Positions 28,401 through 37,343 are shown, numbered from the stretch's first letter. The stretch: DNA of 64,000 nt from Bacillus sp. S3 (GCF_005154805.1 NZ_CP039727.1:4461501-4525500); one strand, 5' to 3'. A program made the numbers and translations. Notes: generated by a model not told the origin, from the sequence alone.

Positions 28401-28570
28401 GTTTCGCCGCGGCGGAACACATTCCATGTTTCATCTACTTTAGGCGGATATTTTTCTGATTTTGTTTCGTCTTCTTTATAAAACCATTCATTAATCCCTT
28501 CGCGATTTTGGTACCGATAGTCATTTAATTCTTCAATCCTGCTTTTTACTTTATCAAGCATGTAAAACAT
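25457..28570 (-). CDS. GH38 alpha-mannosidase
   Basis: The 1037-residue enzyme has an N-terminal beta domain (about 1-225), then the GH38 catalytic barrel starting AIGHTHIDVAWLWRLKHTRE with zinc ligands H and D. The nucleophile is D358 in FLWLPDVFGYSWALPQ. ISWNQFNRMPHDTFWWKG and CYGHGDGGGG are further active-site segments. A central three-helix domain and C-terminal beta domains (FKTKVNWNERQQLLKVAFP) finish it. It releases alpha-linked mannose from oligosaccharides. No signal peptide, so it acts in the cytoplasm on sugars imported by the upstream ABC genes. It is the last gene of that unit. ATG preceded by GGAAGGTG. Confidence 0.92.
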   Translation of the reverse strand: MFYMLDKVKSRIEELNDYRYQNREGINEWFYKEDETKSEKYPPKVDETWNVFRRGETWSGRDYYIWLSSKLSIPDSKDDEFVLLFNFGKTDGGTNSGFESLLFINGVPYQGVDANHKEVFIDKRFYGTTIDLSLKLWSGLEGGGPPRTIKHDFKYSDIASLQPDVDDLYYTAKMVLETAQILDKNDPNKVILEKALAKTFTCIDWSEPGSESFYQSCIEANDTMQREIEKLDKHTPVTVTAIGHTHIDVAWLWRLKHTREKAARSFSTVLRLMERYPDYYFLQSQPQLYSYMKKDYPEIYEQIKQRVADGSWEIDGGMWLEADCNIPSGESIVRQLLHGTQFMKNEFDKEPNFLWLPDVFGYSWALPQILVKSNLKAFMTTKISWNQFNRMPHDTFWWKGIDGSKILTHFITTPEPEDYGTDSFHYTYNGVLEPKTVKGVYDNYIDKNINQEMLVCYGHGDGGGGVNREMLEQRRRLDKIPGLPHVKTGSAKQYFENLRETVENTDEYVHTWDGELYLEYHRGTYTSQAFVKKFNRKLELGYREAEFLRLWALKENSQYEYPMDKLHDGWEIILRNQFHDIIPGSSIHEVYEDARIEYGVATEILERINEEFRCKIVNNQSNEWNIFNSNAWERSDFVFIPETTAGLRFVNHANQPLESVELADGYRVYVPNIPSLGYETIKGFNTKEATAETEVFIVEERKVETPFYVIEWNTDGQLVGLLDKETGREVLAGKGNVFQLFEDKPMNFDAWDIDIYYSEKMKEIAADAITVKEKNSLFVEIEFTYQFGKSAITQTMIVSSKSKRIDFKTKVNWNERQQLLKVAFPVNVRTTEATYDIQFGNVKRPTHWNTSWDMARFESVAHQWVDLSEYQFGVSLLNDSKYGHDIKDNVIRLTLLKGAIDPDPTADVGEHEFTYSLYPHSGDFIQANTVQEAWAVNCPLEAVSGTVPFVQQQLITFMNEPKILIDAIKKAENSDGVIVRFHDYTGGTQKVTFKANFPFSSWTETDLMENPIGDLVSTNEVDVTVKPFEIKTLLFTV

Positions 28571-28621
28571 TTAGCACACACCTTCCAGTAACTATTTGAA
28601 GCTTATTTTAGCTGTGGGAAT

Positions 28622-29221
28622 CTATGGAGTAAGCAGGGCCTGGCCAGCTGCATTCCATATTTTCCTCCCAAACCTTTGATGGATAAAACTTACTGTACCG
28701 ATCATAACGATCATGATCGGAGGAAAGATAATACACGATAGAACTAAGACCACATAACAGATTCCTATAGAGAATGAATAGGGAAATTTAACAAAAGTCA
28801 TAATTAAGCTATTTTTTAGCATTTCTTTCATGGAACGTTCCTTATCGGGCATCACAATCATATAATTGATCGCACTTAACGTGATCACCAGCAAGAAAAA
28901 GGCAGTAATAGAATAGATGAAAATACTCATCGAATGAGCAGCTGTTCGGGCAATTTCGATATTGACCAGCCCAATGAAATAGAATAAACATAAAATGAGC
29001 TCACCGATCAAGCCTTTGAAAAATATGGCCTTAAATGAGATAAAGAACAGCCGAAACACATTTTCTGACACTTGACCTGCCTGCTTTTTCCGAAAGACTT
29101 GTATCCCTGCAGAAAAAGAAGCCAGCATTGTAACCACGGGTAAAGAAAATACTAGAATTACTAAACTCAATAGTATGATGTCCATTACTTTATCCAGCCA
29201 TAACCAAAGTTTCCCTTTCAT
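28622..29221 (-). CDS. DUF624 (YesL-like) membrane protein
   Basis: I choose ATG 29221 (MKGKLWLWLDKVMDIILL...), which follows GGAGAGAGAG; an upstream in-frame start overlaps the permease gene. The 199-residue protein has about five membrane segments. DUF624 proteins are commonly encoded beside sugar ABC transporter genes of Firmicutes, but their role is unknown. Confidence 0.8.
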   Translation of the reverse strand: MKGKLWLWLDKVMDIILLSLVILVFSLPVVTMLASFSAGIQVFRKKQAGQVSENVFRLFFISFKAIFFKGLIGELILCLFYFIGLVNIEIARTAAHSMSIFIYSITAFFLLVITLSAINYMIVMPDKERSMKEMLKNSLIMTFVKFPYSFSIGICYVVLVLSCIIFPPIMIVMIGTVSFIHQRFGRKIWNAAGQALLTP

Positions 29222-29240
29222 CCTACTCTCTCTCCTTTCC

Positions 29241-30068
29241 TTACTCTTTAACAGCACCGTCCGTAATACCAGCCATCAGCTGTCTGCTAAAGAATACAAA
29301 TAAAATTAATACCGGTACCACACTTATTAATGTACCTGTGATTACAAGTGGATAGTTGGTAAAATATAATCCTTGTAATCTAGTTAACGCCAGCGAAATC
29401 ACATATTTTGTTTCATCATTTAAGATAATTAATGGCCATGTATAATCGTTCCAAGCCCCAATAAAGGTGTAAATGGCTAAGAAGGACATGGCAGGCTTTA
29501 AGATTGGAACACCAATTCTCCAATAAGTTCCAAATTTTCCACACCCGTCAATCGTTGCGGCCTCAATAATACTATCTGGAATTGCATTTTCACAATATTG
29601 CTTAATCCAGAATATACCGAATGCATTGGCCATTCCAGGTATAATCAAGGCCTTATAGGAACCGACCCAGCCAAAGAAATCCATCATGATAAATTGCGGG
29701 ATAATGTTGATTTGCCCAGGAATCATCATCGTAGCCAATAACGCGACAAACAAGAATTTTTTTCCTTTGAACTTCATTTTGGCAAAGGTATAACCTGCTA
29801 GGGAATCAAAGAAAAGCACCAATGTCGTGGCAACCACGGCATAAAATAATGTATTTAAAAAGGCTTGAAAAAAGTTTGTTTCTGTAAAAACAATATTAAT
29901 ATTCTCCATTAAATGGGTACCAAGGGTGATATGAGGCGGAATCGCGAAAATCTCACTATTGGTTCTACTTGCCATCACAATCATCCAGTAAAAAGGGAAT
30001 AATGAGAAAATGGCACCAATGATTAAGATAACTTTAATAACAATATTGGAAAGTGATAGTTTCTTCAT
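29241..30068 (-). CDS. Carbohydrate ABC transporter permease (MalG type)
   Basis: The 275-residue protein has six membrane segments. The EAA loop reads ENAIPDSIIEAATIDGCGKFGTYWRIGVPILKP (core EAATIDGCGKFGTYW), which contacts the ATPase. It starts at ATG after GGGGGAGGA, overlapping the stop of the other permease by one base. It pairs with the MalF-type protein and the lipoprotein encoded upstream. No ATPase gene accompanies them. Confidence 0.92.
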   Translation of the reverse strand: MKKLSLSNIVIKVILIIGAIFSLFPFYWMIVMASRTNSEIFAIPPHITLGTHLMENINIVFTETNFFQAFLNTLFYAVVATTLVLFFDSLAGYTFAKMKFKGKKFLFVALLATMMIPGQINIIPQFIMMDFFGWVGSYKALIIPGMANAFGIFWIKQYCENAIPDSIIEAATIDGCGKFGTYWRIGVPILKPAMSFLAIYTFIGAWNDYTWPLIILNDETKYVISLALTRLQGLYFTNYPLVITGTLISVVPVLILFVFFSRQLMAGITDGAVKE

Positions 30069-31012
30069 TAGTCATCCTCCCCCTTGATTCTGTATGATGT
30101 TAAGTACCAGTTGATTAAGGAAATGATTAGTATGATGGCAACTAATCCCCACGTAATGGCAGATCCATAACCATATCTATTTTGTAAGAAAGCCGTTTGA
30201 TAGATATAGTACACAATCGTTAATGACCCACCTTCTGCAGTGGCATTGGTTGGCACTAATACTTGCGCTTCGGCAAATACTTGTAAACCGCCAATAGTCG
30301 ACATAATCACAGTAAATAGAATAATTGGTTTTAACAATGGGATCGTAATCTTAGTAAACAATTGATATTTAGAAGCCCCATCAATGATGGCTGCTTCATA
30401 ATAATCAGCCGGAATCCTTTGTAAGCCGCTATAGTAAATAATCATGTTGTACCCTAAGTACTGCCACATACCAACTAAAGCAATGACGATCCGGACCCAA
30501 AATGGACTATCGATAAAAGCAATTGGCTCCTTCCCGAACATTTCCAAAACAGCATTGATCAATCCGCTTTGATTCGAGAAGATAAGGCCAAATAGGATAG
30601 TGACAGCTACAACCGATGTAACATATGGCAAGAAAAAGGTTGTTTTAAAAAATTCCTTACGCTTAACAAACTGAAGATTAATGAGGAAGGCGAGCACTAA
30701 GGCGAGCACTAGCATTGGAACTGTTTGAATGACCCAAATAATCAACGTATTTTTAATCGATAGCCAAAAGTCTGTATCCGCCATTAACTTCTGAAAGTTT
30801 TCTAATCCAGTAAACTGTACATCCCCGATACCATCCCATTGACTAAATGCTAGTATTCCAGAGAATACAATCGGAAATAGGCCAAAAATAAGGAAAAGTA
30901 TATAAAAAGGAGATATAAATAAATAAGGAGTTACTTTATCGGCAAAGCTTCTTAATGTTCGTTTCTTCTTATTGCTCTTGTCATCTGGCATATTATTCGT
31001 AATAGCCTCCAT
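30068..31012 (-). CDS. Carbohydrate ABC transporter permease (MalF type)
   Basis: I place the start at ATG 31012, eight bases after GAGGTG; the GTG at 31021 is part of that ribosome binding site. The 314-residue protein has six membrane segments and the EAA loop YYEAAIIDGASKYQLFTKI. It forms a heterodimer with the MalG-type permease. The 55-base gap to the binding-protein gene holds a perfect hairpin. Confidence 0.92.
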   Translation of the reverse strand: MEAITNNMPDDKSNKKKRTLRSFADKVTPYLFISPFYILFLIFGLFPIVFSGILAFSQWDGIGDVQFTGLENFQKLMADTDFWLSIKNTLIIWVIQTVPMLVLALVLAFLINLQFVKRKEFFKTTFFLPYVTSVVAVTILFGLIFSNQSGLINAVLEMFGKEPIAFIDSPFWVRIVIALVGMWQYLGYNMIIYYSGLQRIPADYYEAAIIDGASKYQLFTKITIPLLKPIILFTVIMSTIGGLQVFAEAQVLVPTNATAEGGSLTIVYYIYQTAFLQNRYGYGSAITWGLVAIILIISLINWYLTSYRIKGEDD

Positions 31013-31038
31013 GTTTTTCACCTCATATAAAGAGAATA

Positions 31039-31067
31039 GAGATTAAGCATAAAATATGCTTAATCTC
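31039..31067 (-). promoter_or_regulatory. mRNA hairpin between binding-protein and permease genes
   Basis: GAGATTAAGCATA and TATGCTTAATCTC pair perfectly around AAA, with no U-run after it on the minus strand. Such hairpins often stabilise the binding-protein message relative to the permeases. Confidence 0.6.
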
Positions 31068-31076
31068 ACCCTTTCC

Positions 31077-32345
31077 TTACAATCCTTCTGCTTTTTTCAC
31101 TGCATCTTTCCAAGCTTTTTCAGGATCCTTACCTTGTGTTTCAACTAAGGTGATTTGATCTTCAAAATATCTGAATGCTGATGTATCTCTAGGATCTCTA
31201 TACACATAAGTAATGTTATTAGCAGCATCAATAAAGTACTCGTTGATTTCTTGACCGCCAAAGAAGTCATCTTTATTCACCATTTCTGGTTTGTCATAGA
31301 TCGATTTCAATGAAGGGAAAAGGCTATTTTCAGTTAAGTTAGATAATTGACTAGCTTCGTTTGTTAAGAATTTCACTACTTCAACAGCCTCTTTAGGATG
31401 TTTGGTATTTCCTAATACAGCTAAATACGATCCGCCTTGGTTTGAATAGCCGCCAGGGGTTTTCGCAATACGCCATTTACCAGCTGACTTATCAGCATCC
31501 TTAACGTCCATTACACCCCAAGAAGCACCAATATAAGCACCGTACATTCCTTCGTTAATCGCATTTACATTGTCAATGGAATTTGATTTTGTTCCCAATG
31601 TGTAACCTTCATTAATCGCTTTTACAACAAAATCCCATTCCTTTTTCAACTTTCCGTCAGCTAAGATTAATTTTCCGTCTTCATTATACATACCAGAATC
31701 AAGTGCTCTGTATCGTTCCCCAAGAATTCCAACAGCGGAAAGGAACATTGGCTTATCAATCTTTTCTTTCATTTGTTTTGCAGCAGCTAAATAATCATCT
31801 GTGGTAACAATTTTCGCGGAAACTTCTTTAGGATCTGTCGGTAATCCTGCTTCTTTAAACAAATCCTCGCGATAGAATAATCCAGTAGGACCAATATCCA
31901 AAGGCATAGCAATCATGCTTTTCTTATCACCCGTTTTGGCAGATTCCCATTTCCACTCAACATACTGGTCAGCCAGATCATTTGCACCATAATCTAATAA
32001 GTTCACAAACTTATTAGCATACGGCAGGAAGTCTTGAATATTGCTGTTAACTGTTGCAATATCCGGCGCTGATTTTGAATTCAGGCTTGTTTTTAACTTT
32101 ACATCATAGTTACTATCTGCCGGTAATTCCACAAAGTCTAAATTGTATTTTGGAAAGTTCTTTTTAGCTGCATCAATCGAACCTTTACTGATGGCACCCA
32201 CATAATAATGAATAGTTAAATTCGTTTTGCCATCTGAAGATTTGCTGCTTGCCTTGTCAGATGAACCACATCCAGCTAAAGCGAACATTAAAACTAGTAA
32301 ACCACTGAAAAGATATAAAAACTTATTCCTTTTTCTGTTACCCAT
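31077..32345 (-). CDS. Sugar-binding lipoprotein of ABC importer
   Basis: The 422-residue protein has a lipoprotein signal (FLYLFSGLLVLMFALAGCGS) with lipobox ALAGC. A two-lobed extracellular solute-binding fold of the MalE family (SBP_bac_1) follows, for example LDIGPTGLFYREDLFKEAG and GGYSNQGGSYLAV. It captures an oligosaccharide for the MalF/MalG-type permeases. It is the first gene after a promoter overlapped by a cre site. The linked alpha-mannosidases suggest manno-oligosaccharides as cargo. Confidence 0.92.
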   Translation of the reverse strand: MGNRKRNKFLYLFSGLLVLMFALAGCGSSDKASSKSSDGKTNLTIHYYVGAISKGSIDAAKKNFPKYNLDFVELPADSNYDVKLKTSLNSKSAPDIATVNSNIQDFLPYANKFVNLLDYGANDLADQYVEWKWESAKTGDKKSMIAMPLDIGPTGLFYREDLFKEAGLPTDPKEVSAKIVTTDDYLAAAKQMKEKIDKPMFLSAVGILGERYRALDSGMYNEDGKLILADGKLKKEWDFVVKAINEGYTLGTKSNSIDNVNAINEGMYGAYIGASWGVMDVKDADKSAGKWRIAKTPGGYSNQGGSYLAVLGNTKHPKEAVEVVKFLTNEASQLSNLTENSLFPSLKSIYDKPEMVNKDDFFGGQEINEYFIDAANNITYVYRDPRDTSAFRYFEDQITLVETQGKDPEKAWKDAVKKAEGL

Positions 32346-32394
32346 TGCCTTTTACCCTCCTAATGTACTTATAAATTGCAATCTATCAAATAAA

Positions 32395-32411
32395 TTGATT
32401 ACATCTTAATA
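32395..32411 (-). repeat. 17-mer shared with the iol promoter
   Basis: TTGATTACATCTTAATA is identical to 54661-54677. In both places it covers the -10 region of a minus-strand promoter with a cre site just upstream. It contains AATCAA, the core of the IolR 11-mer. Confidence 0.6.
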
Positions 32412-32437
32412 ATACAAACTTGTGATTGCGCTTTCAA
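32409..32437 (-). promoter_or_regulatory. Promoter with overlapping cre site, mannosidase/ABC operon
   Basis: Minus strand TTGAAA (32437-32432), 17-base spacer, TATTAT (32414-32409). The cre sequence TGAAAGCGCAATCA (32436-32423) matches TGNAANCGNWNNCW completely and covers the -35 hexamer, so CcpA binding would exclude polymerase. Confidence 0.7.
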
Positions 32438-32532
32438 AGGCTCTAATGACATTTTTCGTCACCGACAAATCGATTAAAAGTTATAAAATTCGCTATTTTT
32501 CTACTTTTTTGTCGTCCGTCCTTTCTATGTGC

Positions 32533-33801
32533 CTATTTGTACCTTACTTGACGGCCGCAATAATCTAGCACTAATTCGCAAAACATCGCATTCGCCCAAG
32601 AAAACCACTCTCTCGTAAACTGAGTAGAATCATGACAATCAAAAGATTCATGCGCTTGGTTTGTATTTGCATCATTCTGACAAATTAATTGGATCTTTTC
32701 CCACTTTTCCCTTTGACTATTTCCCGTAATCCCTTCAACTGCTAGAGCGATCGGCCAAATATAGCCATGTGGAGTATGCGGGCTGCCAACGCCTCGCGCA
32801 CATGTTCCTTCAAAGTAATAGGGATTCCGTTTACTTAGGACAAAATTCCGTGTCGTTTGATATTTTTCATCTGTCTTTTCCATGTTTGTCAGCATTGGCA
32901 AAGATAATAGACTTGGCATATTGCTATCATCCATTAACAGATGATTCCCTAATCCGTCTACTTCATATGCGTACATCGTTTGGCCGGCATCATTCTTGAT
33001 TTCCCCATATTGTTGAATGCCATAAGAAATTTCTGCTGACAAATTCTTGGCCGCTAATTGTAACGCCCCATCCTGATAAATATCTTCGAAAATTTCTGAC
33101 ATAATTTCTAATATTCTTACCGCAAATAGATTACTAGGAATTAAATAATGATAGACACAAGCATCATCACTCGGCCGGAAACCAGACCAGGTCATCCCTG
33201 TATAGCCAACCGGCGACCCTTTCCCATCATTACAAAGATCCTCGGTTTCTGGTCTTTGAAACGAATAGGTAGAAAAGTCGGTATGATTTTGCTCGACCTT
33301 CCATAGTGATAGAACTGTTTGTGCCGCCTTTTTAAATGTTTCTGTAAAAATGCTAGTGTCCCCGGTATACTTCCAATATTGATAGGCTAATTGAAACGGG
33401 AAACAGACGGAATCTATTTCATATTTCTGTTCCCAGATGGAAGGCTCCTGCAGCGGGATATCGTCATCCCATCTGTTCCCATTCGCCGTCTCATTAAACG
33501 CATTCGCATAAGGATCTTTCAAAATGAAATCGATTTGACGATTGATCACACCTTTAACCAGCTGGTCCAATTCCTTGTATTTTCCAAGGAAAGGTAAATA
33601 AGGTCTTAATTGAAGCGAAGAATCCCTTAACCACATGGCCGGTATGTCACCCGTCACCAAAAAGACCGTTCCATCATCCAAATACTTGGTTGTTTTGGTC
33701 AATGTATCACCAAAACAGTTTTCAAACATTGCTGTCACTTTTGGGTCATCAATAGACTCTCTTACAATCTGATTGGCTTCGGCAATAATTTCTTGGTACA
33801 A
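32533..33801 (-). CDS. GH125 exo-alpha-1,6-mannosidase
   Basis: Start chosen at TTG 33801, because GGAGGAG sits 7-8 bases upstream; an in-frame ATG at 33822 would include that site within the gene. The roughly 422-residue (alpha/alpha)6 barrel shows GH125 segments: TGDIPAMWLRDSSLQLRPY, ANAFNETANGNRWDDD, KYEIDSVCFPFQLAYQYWK, MTWSGFRPSDDACVYHY and CARGVGSPHTPHGYIWPIAL. GH125 enzymes are metal-independent inverting alpha-1,6-mannosidases that trim N-glycan or yeast-mannan cores. No signal peptide. It is coupled closely to the phosphoesterase genes upstream. Confidence 0.88.
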   Translation of the reverse strand: MYQEIIAEANQIVRESIDDPKVTAMFENCFGDTLTKTTKYLDDGTVFLVTGDIPAMWLRDSSLQLRPYLPFLGKYKELDQLVKGVINRQIDFILKDPYANAFNETANGNRWDDDIPLQEPSIWEQKYEIDSVCFPFQLAYQYWKYTGDTSIFTETFKKAAQTVLSLWKVEQNHTDFSTYSFQRPETEDLCNDGKGSPVGYTGMTWSGFRPSDDACVYHYLIPSNLFAVRILEIMSEIFEDIYQDGALQLAAKNLSAEISYGIQQYGEIKNDAGQTMYAYEVDGLGNHLLMDDSNMPSLLSLPMLTNMEKTDEKYQTTRNFVLSKRNPYYFEGTCARGVGSPHTPHGYIWPIALAVEGITGNSQREKWEKIQLICQNDANTNQAHESFDCHDSTQFTREWFSWANAMFCELVLDYCGRQVRYK

Positions 33802-33826
33802 AGAGCACACTCCTCCACTCATTTTC

Positions 33827-34717
33827 TTACTTAACGGTTAAAAACTTTTCTGTTTCGATGATGCTTGTCTCAAACTCTTTATCAGCATAAAGCGTAAACA
33901 CACGAGCACCGCGAGTCAGCTCCCCATAGCAATTAAAGCCGCTGATTCTTCCAAAGCCTAATTTGATCCTTTGATAATCGGCAACAAAGTCATTATCGTG
34001 ATCATGGCCGCAAAATACGCCTGCAACCTTTCCGTTAATCAATAAGGATGTATAGAGACCTGTGTTAATCACTGGTGAAGAAATATCCTCATATTTCGTT
34101 CCGCTGACTTGCCCATTGCAGAATGCTTCCTTATATTCAAGTAGTGGAATATGAAGGAAAAGCATGTCTGGTTTAAAATCGTTTGTTCTATTTTGATATT
34201 TACGTGATACTTCATTAAACCAAGTCACTTGATCCGGGTGAACATACTCATACTGGCCGATTTTTAATGGATCCTCTGCCCCGCTGTCGAGTATATACAA
34301 TACATTCGACACCGTTCCATCCTCTTTTGTGATCTCGACACAATAAGATTCCCGGTCCTCCACTACATGGGAATATTTCTTTTCCGCTAACAAATGGATC
34401 TGACTTTCCAAACTGCGTAAATCGGAGCGGGTAATTCTCTCTTCTGTATCATGATTGCCGTAAGTGATGGCAATTGGTGTTTCCAACTCATTTAATACGG
34501 AAACTATGGCCGTAAAGCTGTCTTGAGGATTGGGAACTCCTTCCGACCAGACAAGATCACCACTAATGACAATCAGATCGGGATTTGCTTTTTCCGTCAT
34601 ATCCTTTATGTGCTCAAATGTTTGTAAATCTTGTTCATTGAATGGCATGGAGCCAACGTGTAAATCTGTTAATTGTAATATTTTAAACGAACCGTCTTTC
34701 CCCATTTTTAATTGCAC
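33827..34717 (-). CDS. Calcineurin-like metallophosphoesterase (cytoplasmic)
   Basis: The 296-residue protein carries the metallophosphoesterase blocks in order: LQLTDLHVGSM, LIVISGDLVW, AITYGNHDTEE, MLFLHIPLLEY and VFCGHDHDND. The start is GTG, six bases after AAGGGAGTGA. There is no signal peptide. It resembles Icc/purple-acid-like intracellular phosphodiesterases. It is located between an EEP-family gene and GH125, which suggests removal of phosphate from imported glycans rather than a general nucleotide role, but this is inference. Confidence 0.85.
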   Translation of the reverse strand: MQLKMGKDGSFKILQLTDLHVGSMPFNEQDLQTFEHIKDMTEKANPDLIVISGDLVWSEGVPNPQDSFTAIVSVLNELETPIAITYGNHDTEERITRSDLRSLESQIHLLAEKKYSHVVEDRESYCVEITKEDGTVSNVLYILDSGAEDPLKIGQYEYVHPDQVTWFNEVSRKYQNRTNDFKPDMLFLHIPLLEYKEAFCNGQVSGTKYEDISSPVINTGLYTSLLINGKVAGVFCGHDHDNDFVADYQRIKLGFGRISGFNCYGELTRGARVFTLYADKEFETSIIETEKFLTVK

Positions 34718-34731
34718 TATGAATCACTCCC

Positions 34732-35496
34732 TTAAATTTTCACAATTGCGGATACCGGATAATGATCGGACGGATACCCGTTCTCCACCTTCGAATGGAT
34801 AATCGTGCCACTCTCGATTTTTATGTTTTTTGAAACAAATATATAGTCAATCGGCTCGCCAACGAAACCGCCTTCGAAATCATGAAAGGTTAATCCCGCC
34901 CCTTGAATCTTCATAACAGAATAAATACTTGTGAACAGTTTGTCTTTCCAAAATTTCACTTCATCACTTGCTGGCTCAGCATTAAAATCACCTGTCAATA
35001 TTGCAGGGAGAGGTTCACTTTTATTTAAGGCATCCATATAGGCTTCAATAACCCGTACACCCTTTATCCGCGCTTCTTCACTGATGTGATCCAGATGGGT
35101 GTTAAAAACCCTAAATTTTTGAGCGCTGCCTAGGCAGATAAATTCGCCCCATGTACAAATTCGTGGCAGCGCCGAATCCCAACTAATGCTTGCTTCTACC
35201 GTAGGAGTCTCCGATAACCAGAATGTACCACTTTTCACAAGCTCAACCTTGTCTTTTTTATAAAAAATCGCACTATGCTCATCATTACTTTGTCTTGGCT
35301 GTCCAAACCAATTATATTCTGTTAGCAATTCATCTAAATCTTTGATCATCGCAGGAAGCAACTCCTGTGTACCAATAATCGCCGGCTGCTCCTGTTTAAT
35401 GATTTCCGCCGCTTTCGCTTTACGATTAGACCAGCTATTCTCACCGTCTTCTGGGTTATCATATCTTAGATTAAAAGTCATAATGAGTAAATCCAA
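34732..35496 (-). CDS. Endonuclease/exonuclease/phosphatase (EEP) family hydrolase
   Basis: The 254-residue protein has the EEP fold motifs: MTFNLRYDN (Asn), IIGTQELLPAM (metal-binding Glu), RVFNTHLDHISEEAR, LTGDFNAEPASDEV and the final catalytic pair GYPSDHYPVSA. Family members include inositol polyphosphate phosphatases, sphingomyelinases and nucleases. The start is TTG behind AGGTGA. It leads a tight unit with the metallophosphoesterase and GH125. No signal peptide. A phosphosugar or phosphoinositol substrate is plausible from context. Confidence 0.85.
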   Translation of the reverse strand: MDLLIMTFNLRYDNPEDGENSWSNRKAKAAEIIKQEQPAIIGTQELLPAMIKDLDELLTEYNWFGQPRQSNDEHSAIFYKKDKVELVKSGTFWLSETPTVEASISWDSALPRICTWGEFICLGSAQKFRVFNTHLDHISEEARIKGVRVIEAYMDALNKSEPLPAILTGDFNAEPASDEVKFWKDKLFTSIYSVMKIQGAGLTFHDFEGGFVGEPIDYIFVSKNIKIESGTIIHSKVENGYPSDHYPVSAIVKI

Positions 35497-35732
35497 TCTA
35501 TCACCTGCTTTCCTAAGCTTTTTGACTAAACCATATTCATAGATTAGTATAATTCGCCTCTCCGTCTATTTCATTCAGCTTTATGACAAAAAACGTAACG
35601 AACGAGGCGAAAATATGGTGGATGACTGCGATAAGATTGTTAGAAAAGCGCTAGGGCGCTGTAGCTGAACATTTCTCAAAGTCAAAACTTATAAATTCTT
35701 ATATTATGAAAAAGGATTGTGACAAGAGTTTT

Positions 35733-36251
35733 TCATGATCCTGTTTTTTGCTGAATTCCCTGCTGCTCTTTGTTTCTCATAGAACGTGTTTGTCTTTTCT
35801 CGATCAAGAGGCCAATTTTCGCTAAAATAAAGGTAATGAACACAGCAGCAAAAACAATTCCATAAAATCCAGCACCAATTCCAATTCCCACGCCGCCGGC
35901 AAAAAACACCATCGCTGCGGTAGTTAACCCTTTTACACGTACGCCGTCTTTAATAATCAAACCGGCACCTAGGAAACCTAAGCCCGACACAATTTGAGCT
36001 GACAGACGCATCGGATCCATTCGATTATTCGCATTCGAATTACCAAAAATCTCAACGCTATAGATGGAGATAATGGTAATTAATGTACAGGATACTGAAA
36101 CATACATAAAAGTTTTTAACCCGGCTGGCTTGTTTTTGGCACTTCTGTCCCAGCCAATAAACATTCCGAAAAGAGCACTGATAACAAGCCGAAGATAGAG
36201 CTCGATATTTTTTATCATATGCTCTTCATATAGAAATCCCAAATGTTCCAT
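35733..36251 (-). CDS. MgtC/SapB family membrane protein
   Basis: Start at ATG 36251, eight bases after AAGGAGG. The 172-residue protein has four to five membrane segments with the family signature LFGMFIGWDRSAKNKPAGLKT, QIVSGLGFLGAGLIIK and GLTTAAMVFFAGGVGIGIG. MgtC-type proteins are linked with magnesium and membrane-energy homeostasis. It is short, lacking the C-terminal regulatory domain. It does not obviously belong with the sugar genes around it. Confidence 0.88.
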   Translation of the reverse strand: MEHLGFLYEEHMIKNIELYLRLVISALFGMFIGWDRSAKNKPAGLKTFMYVSVSCTLITIISIYSVEIFGNSNANNRMDPMRLSAQIVSGLGFLGAGLIIKDGVRVKGLTTAAMVFFAGGVGIGIGAGFYGIVFAAVFITFILAKIGLLIEKRQTRSMRNKEQQGIQQKTGS

Positions 36252-36317
36252 TTCCCTATCCTCCTTCACAGACAGTCCATTTGTCTATCTATAGGAGAGG
36301 CTGCCTTTGATGTATGA

Positions 36318-37343
36318 TTAAACCTTTGCGGTATGTTTCACCATCTCACCCAATGGTTTCATAATTCTTTCACGTTTTTCAAAGGTTGCTATTTTCGTAA
36401 TTCCCTTATTTAGCAGTGTTTCAGTATTCAAGTCAATATAGGCGCCAATATCATCTGGGAAATGAGAATCTGATGAGGTAGTAAAGCTAACCCCTTTGCC
36501 CACAAGTACATCCAGAAATTTCGGACTTGGACACATTTCCCTGACCGGATAGCGATAATATAATCCCGCATTGATTTCCGTAGCTGTATCTGTTTCCACT
36601 AAGGCCTCAGCAATTTTTTCATAATGCGGAATCAGGCTGCTTTCATCTGGACGGAAATTGAACACTTTTAAATTATCCAAATGAGACACAAAATTAAAGA
36701 TGTTGCTGCGGATGGCTTTTTCGACAACCTCAAAAAAGTCCTTATAGAGCGTGTTTAACTCATAATTGGCAAAAAGGTACTGTGTCTCAGGATTATCGAA
36801 GCCCCAGCCGTTGAAAAAATGAACCGATCCATTCACATAGTCCCACTCATAGGCACTGAGGAGTTCCTTTAATTCCTCTTCGCCGCCCGGAAAGTAATCG
36901 GCTTCGATGCCCATGCGAAGGGTAATTCCTTCGGCAGCCCAGCGTGGTTTCGCCTCCGTAATCGCTTGGACAAAATCCCCCATCGATTCGGTCATAACCT
37001 GGTTCAACCATTTTCTTTGCAAATTCCCAAGCTCTGTATCACTAATATCTACGTATTTTTCGAAATAAGCCTTTGTTTCTTTAAAGCGATATAAGTGATC
37101 GACAATTCCTACCTCACGCAGGCCCTTGCGTTTCGCTTCCTGTAAATAGAGGTCAATCCAAGAGGCATCATACGAACCCTTTTGTACTCGCTTATTTAAA
37201 CGCTTCATACTTTCATGAAGCCATTCCATGGTATGTCTCTCATACGGAATAGGATAAAAATGATCTAATGCCATGTTTGTTCGATCGAGCCAGCGCAATG
37301 AATACGGCCCTTCTTCAAGATGTAAATGGTAATCAACCTTCAT
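36318..37343 (-). CDS. PHP-domain histidinol-phosphatase-like hydrolase
   Basis: Start at ATG 37343 (MKVDYHLHLEEGPYSL), with AGGAGGAG just upstream; an apparent longer frame runs into the regulator gene. The 341-residue protein has PHP metal motifs KVDYHLHLEEG, GIVDHLYRF, GIEADYF, SVHFFNGWGFDN and FTTSSDSHFPDDIG. PHP proteins of this kind hydrolyse phosphate monoesters (HisK type). It overlaps the DeoR gene end by 11 bases, so it is likely controlled by that regulator. Confidence 0.85.
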   Translation of the reverse strand: MKVDYHLHLEEGPYSLRWLDRTNMALDHFYPIPYERHTMEWLHESMKRLNKRVQKGSYDASWIDLYLQEAKRKGLREVGIVDHLYRFKETKAYFEKYVDISDTELGNLQRKWLNQVMTESMGDFVQAITEAKPRWAAEGITLRMGIEADYFPGGEEELKELLSAYEWDYVNGSVHFFNGWGFDNPETQYLFANYELNTLYKDFFEVVEKAIRSNIFNFVSHLDNLKVFNFRPDESSLIPHYEKIAEALVETDTATEINAGLYYRYPVREMCPSPKFLDVLVGKGVSFTTSSDSHFPDDIGAYIDLNTETLLNKGITKIATFEKRERIMKPLGEMVKHTAKV

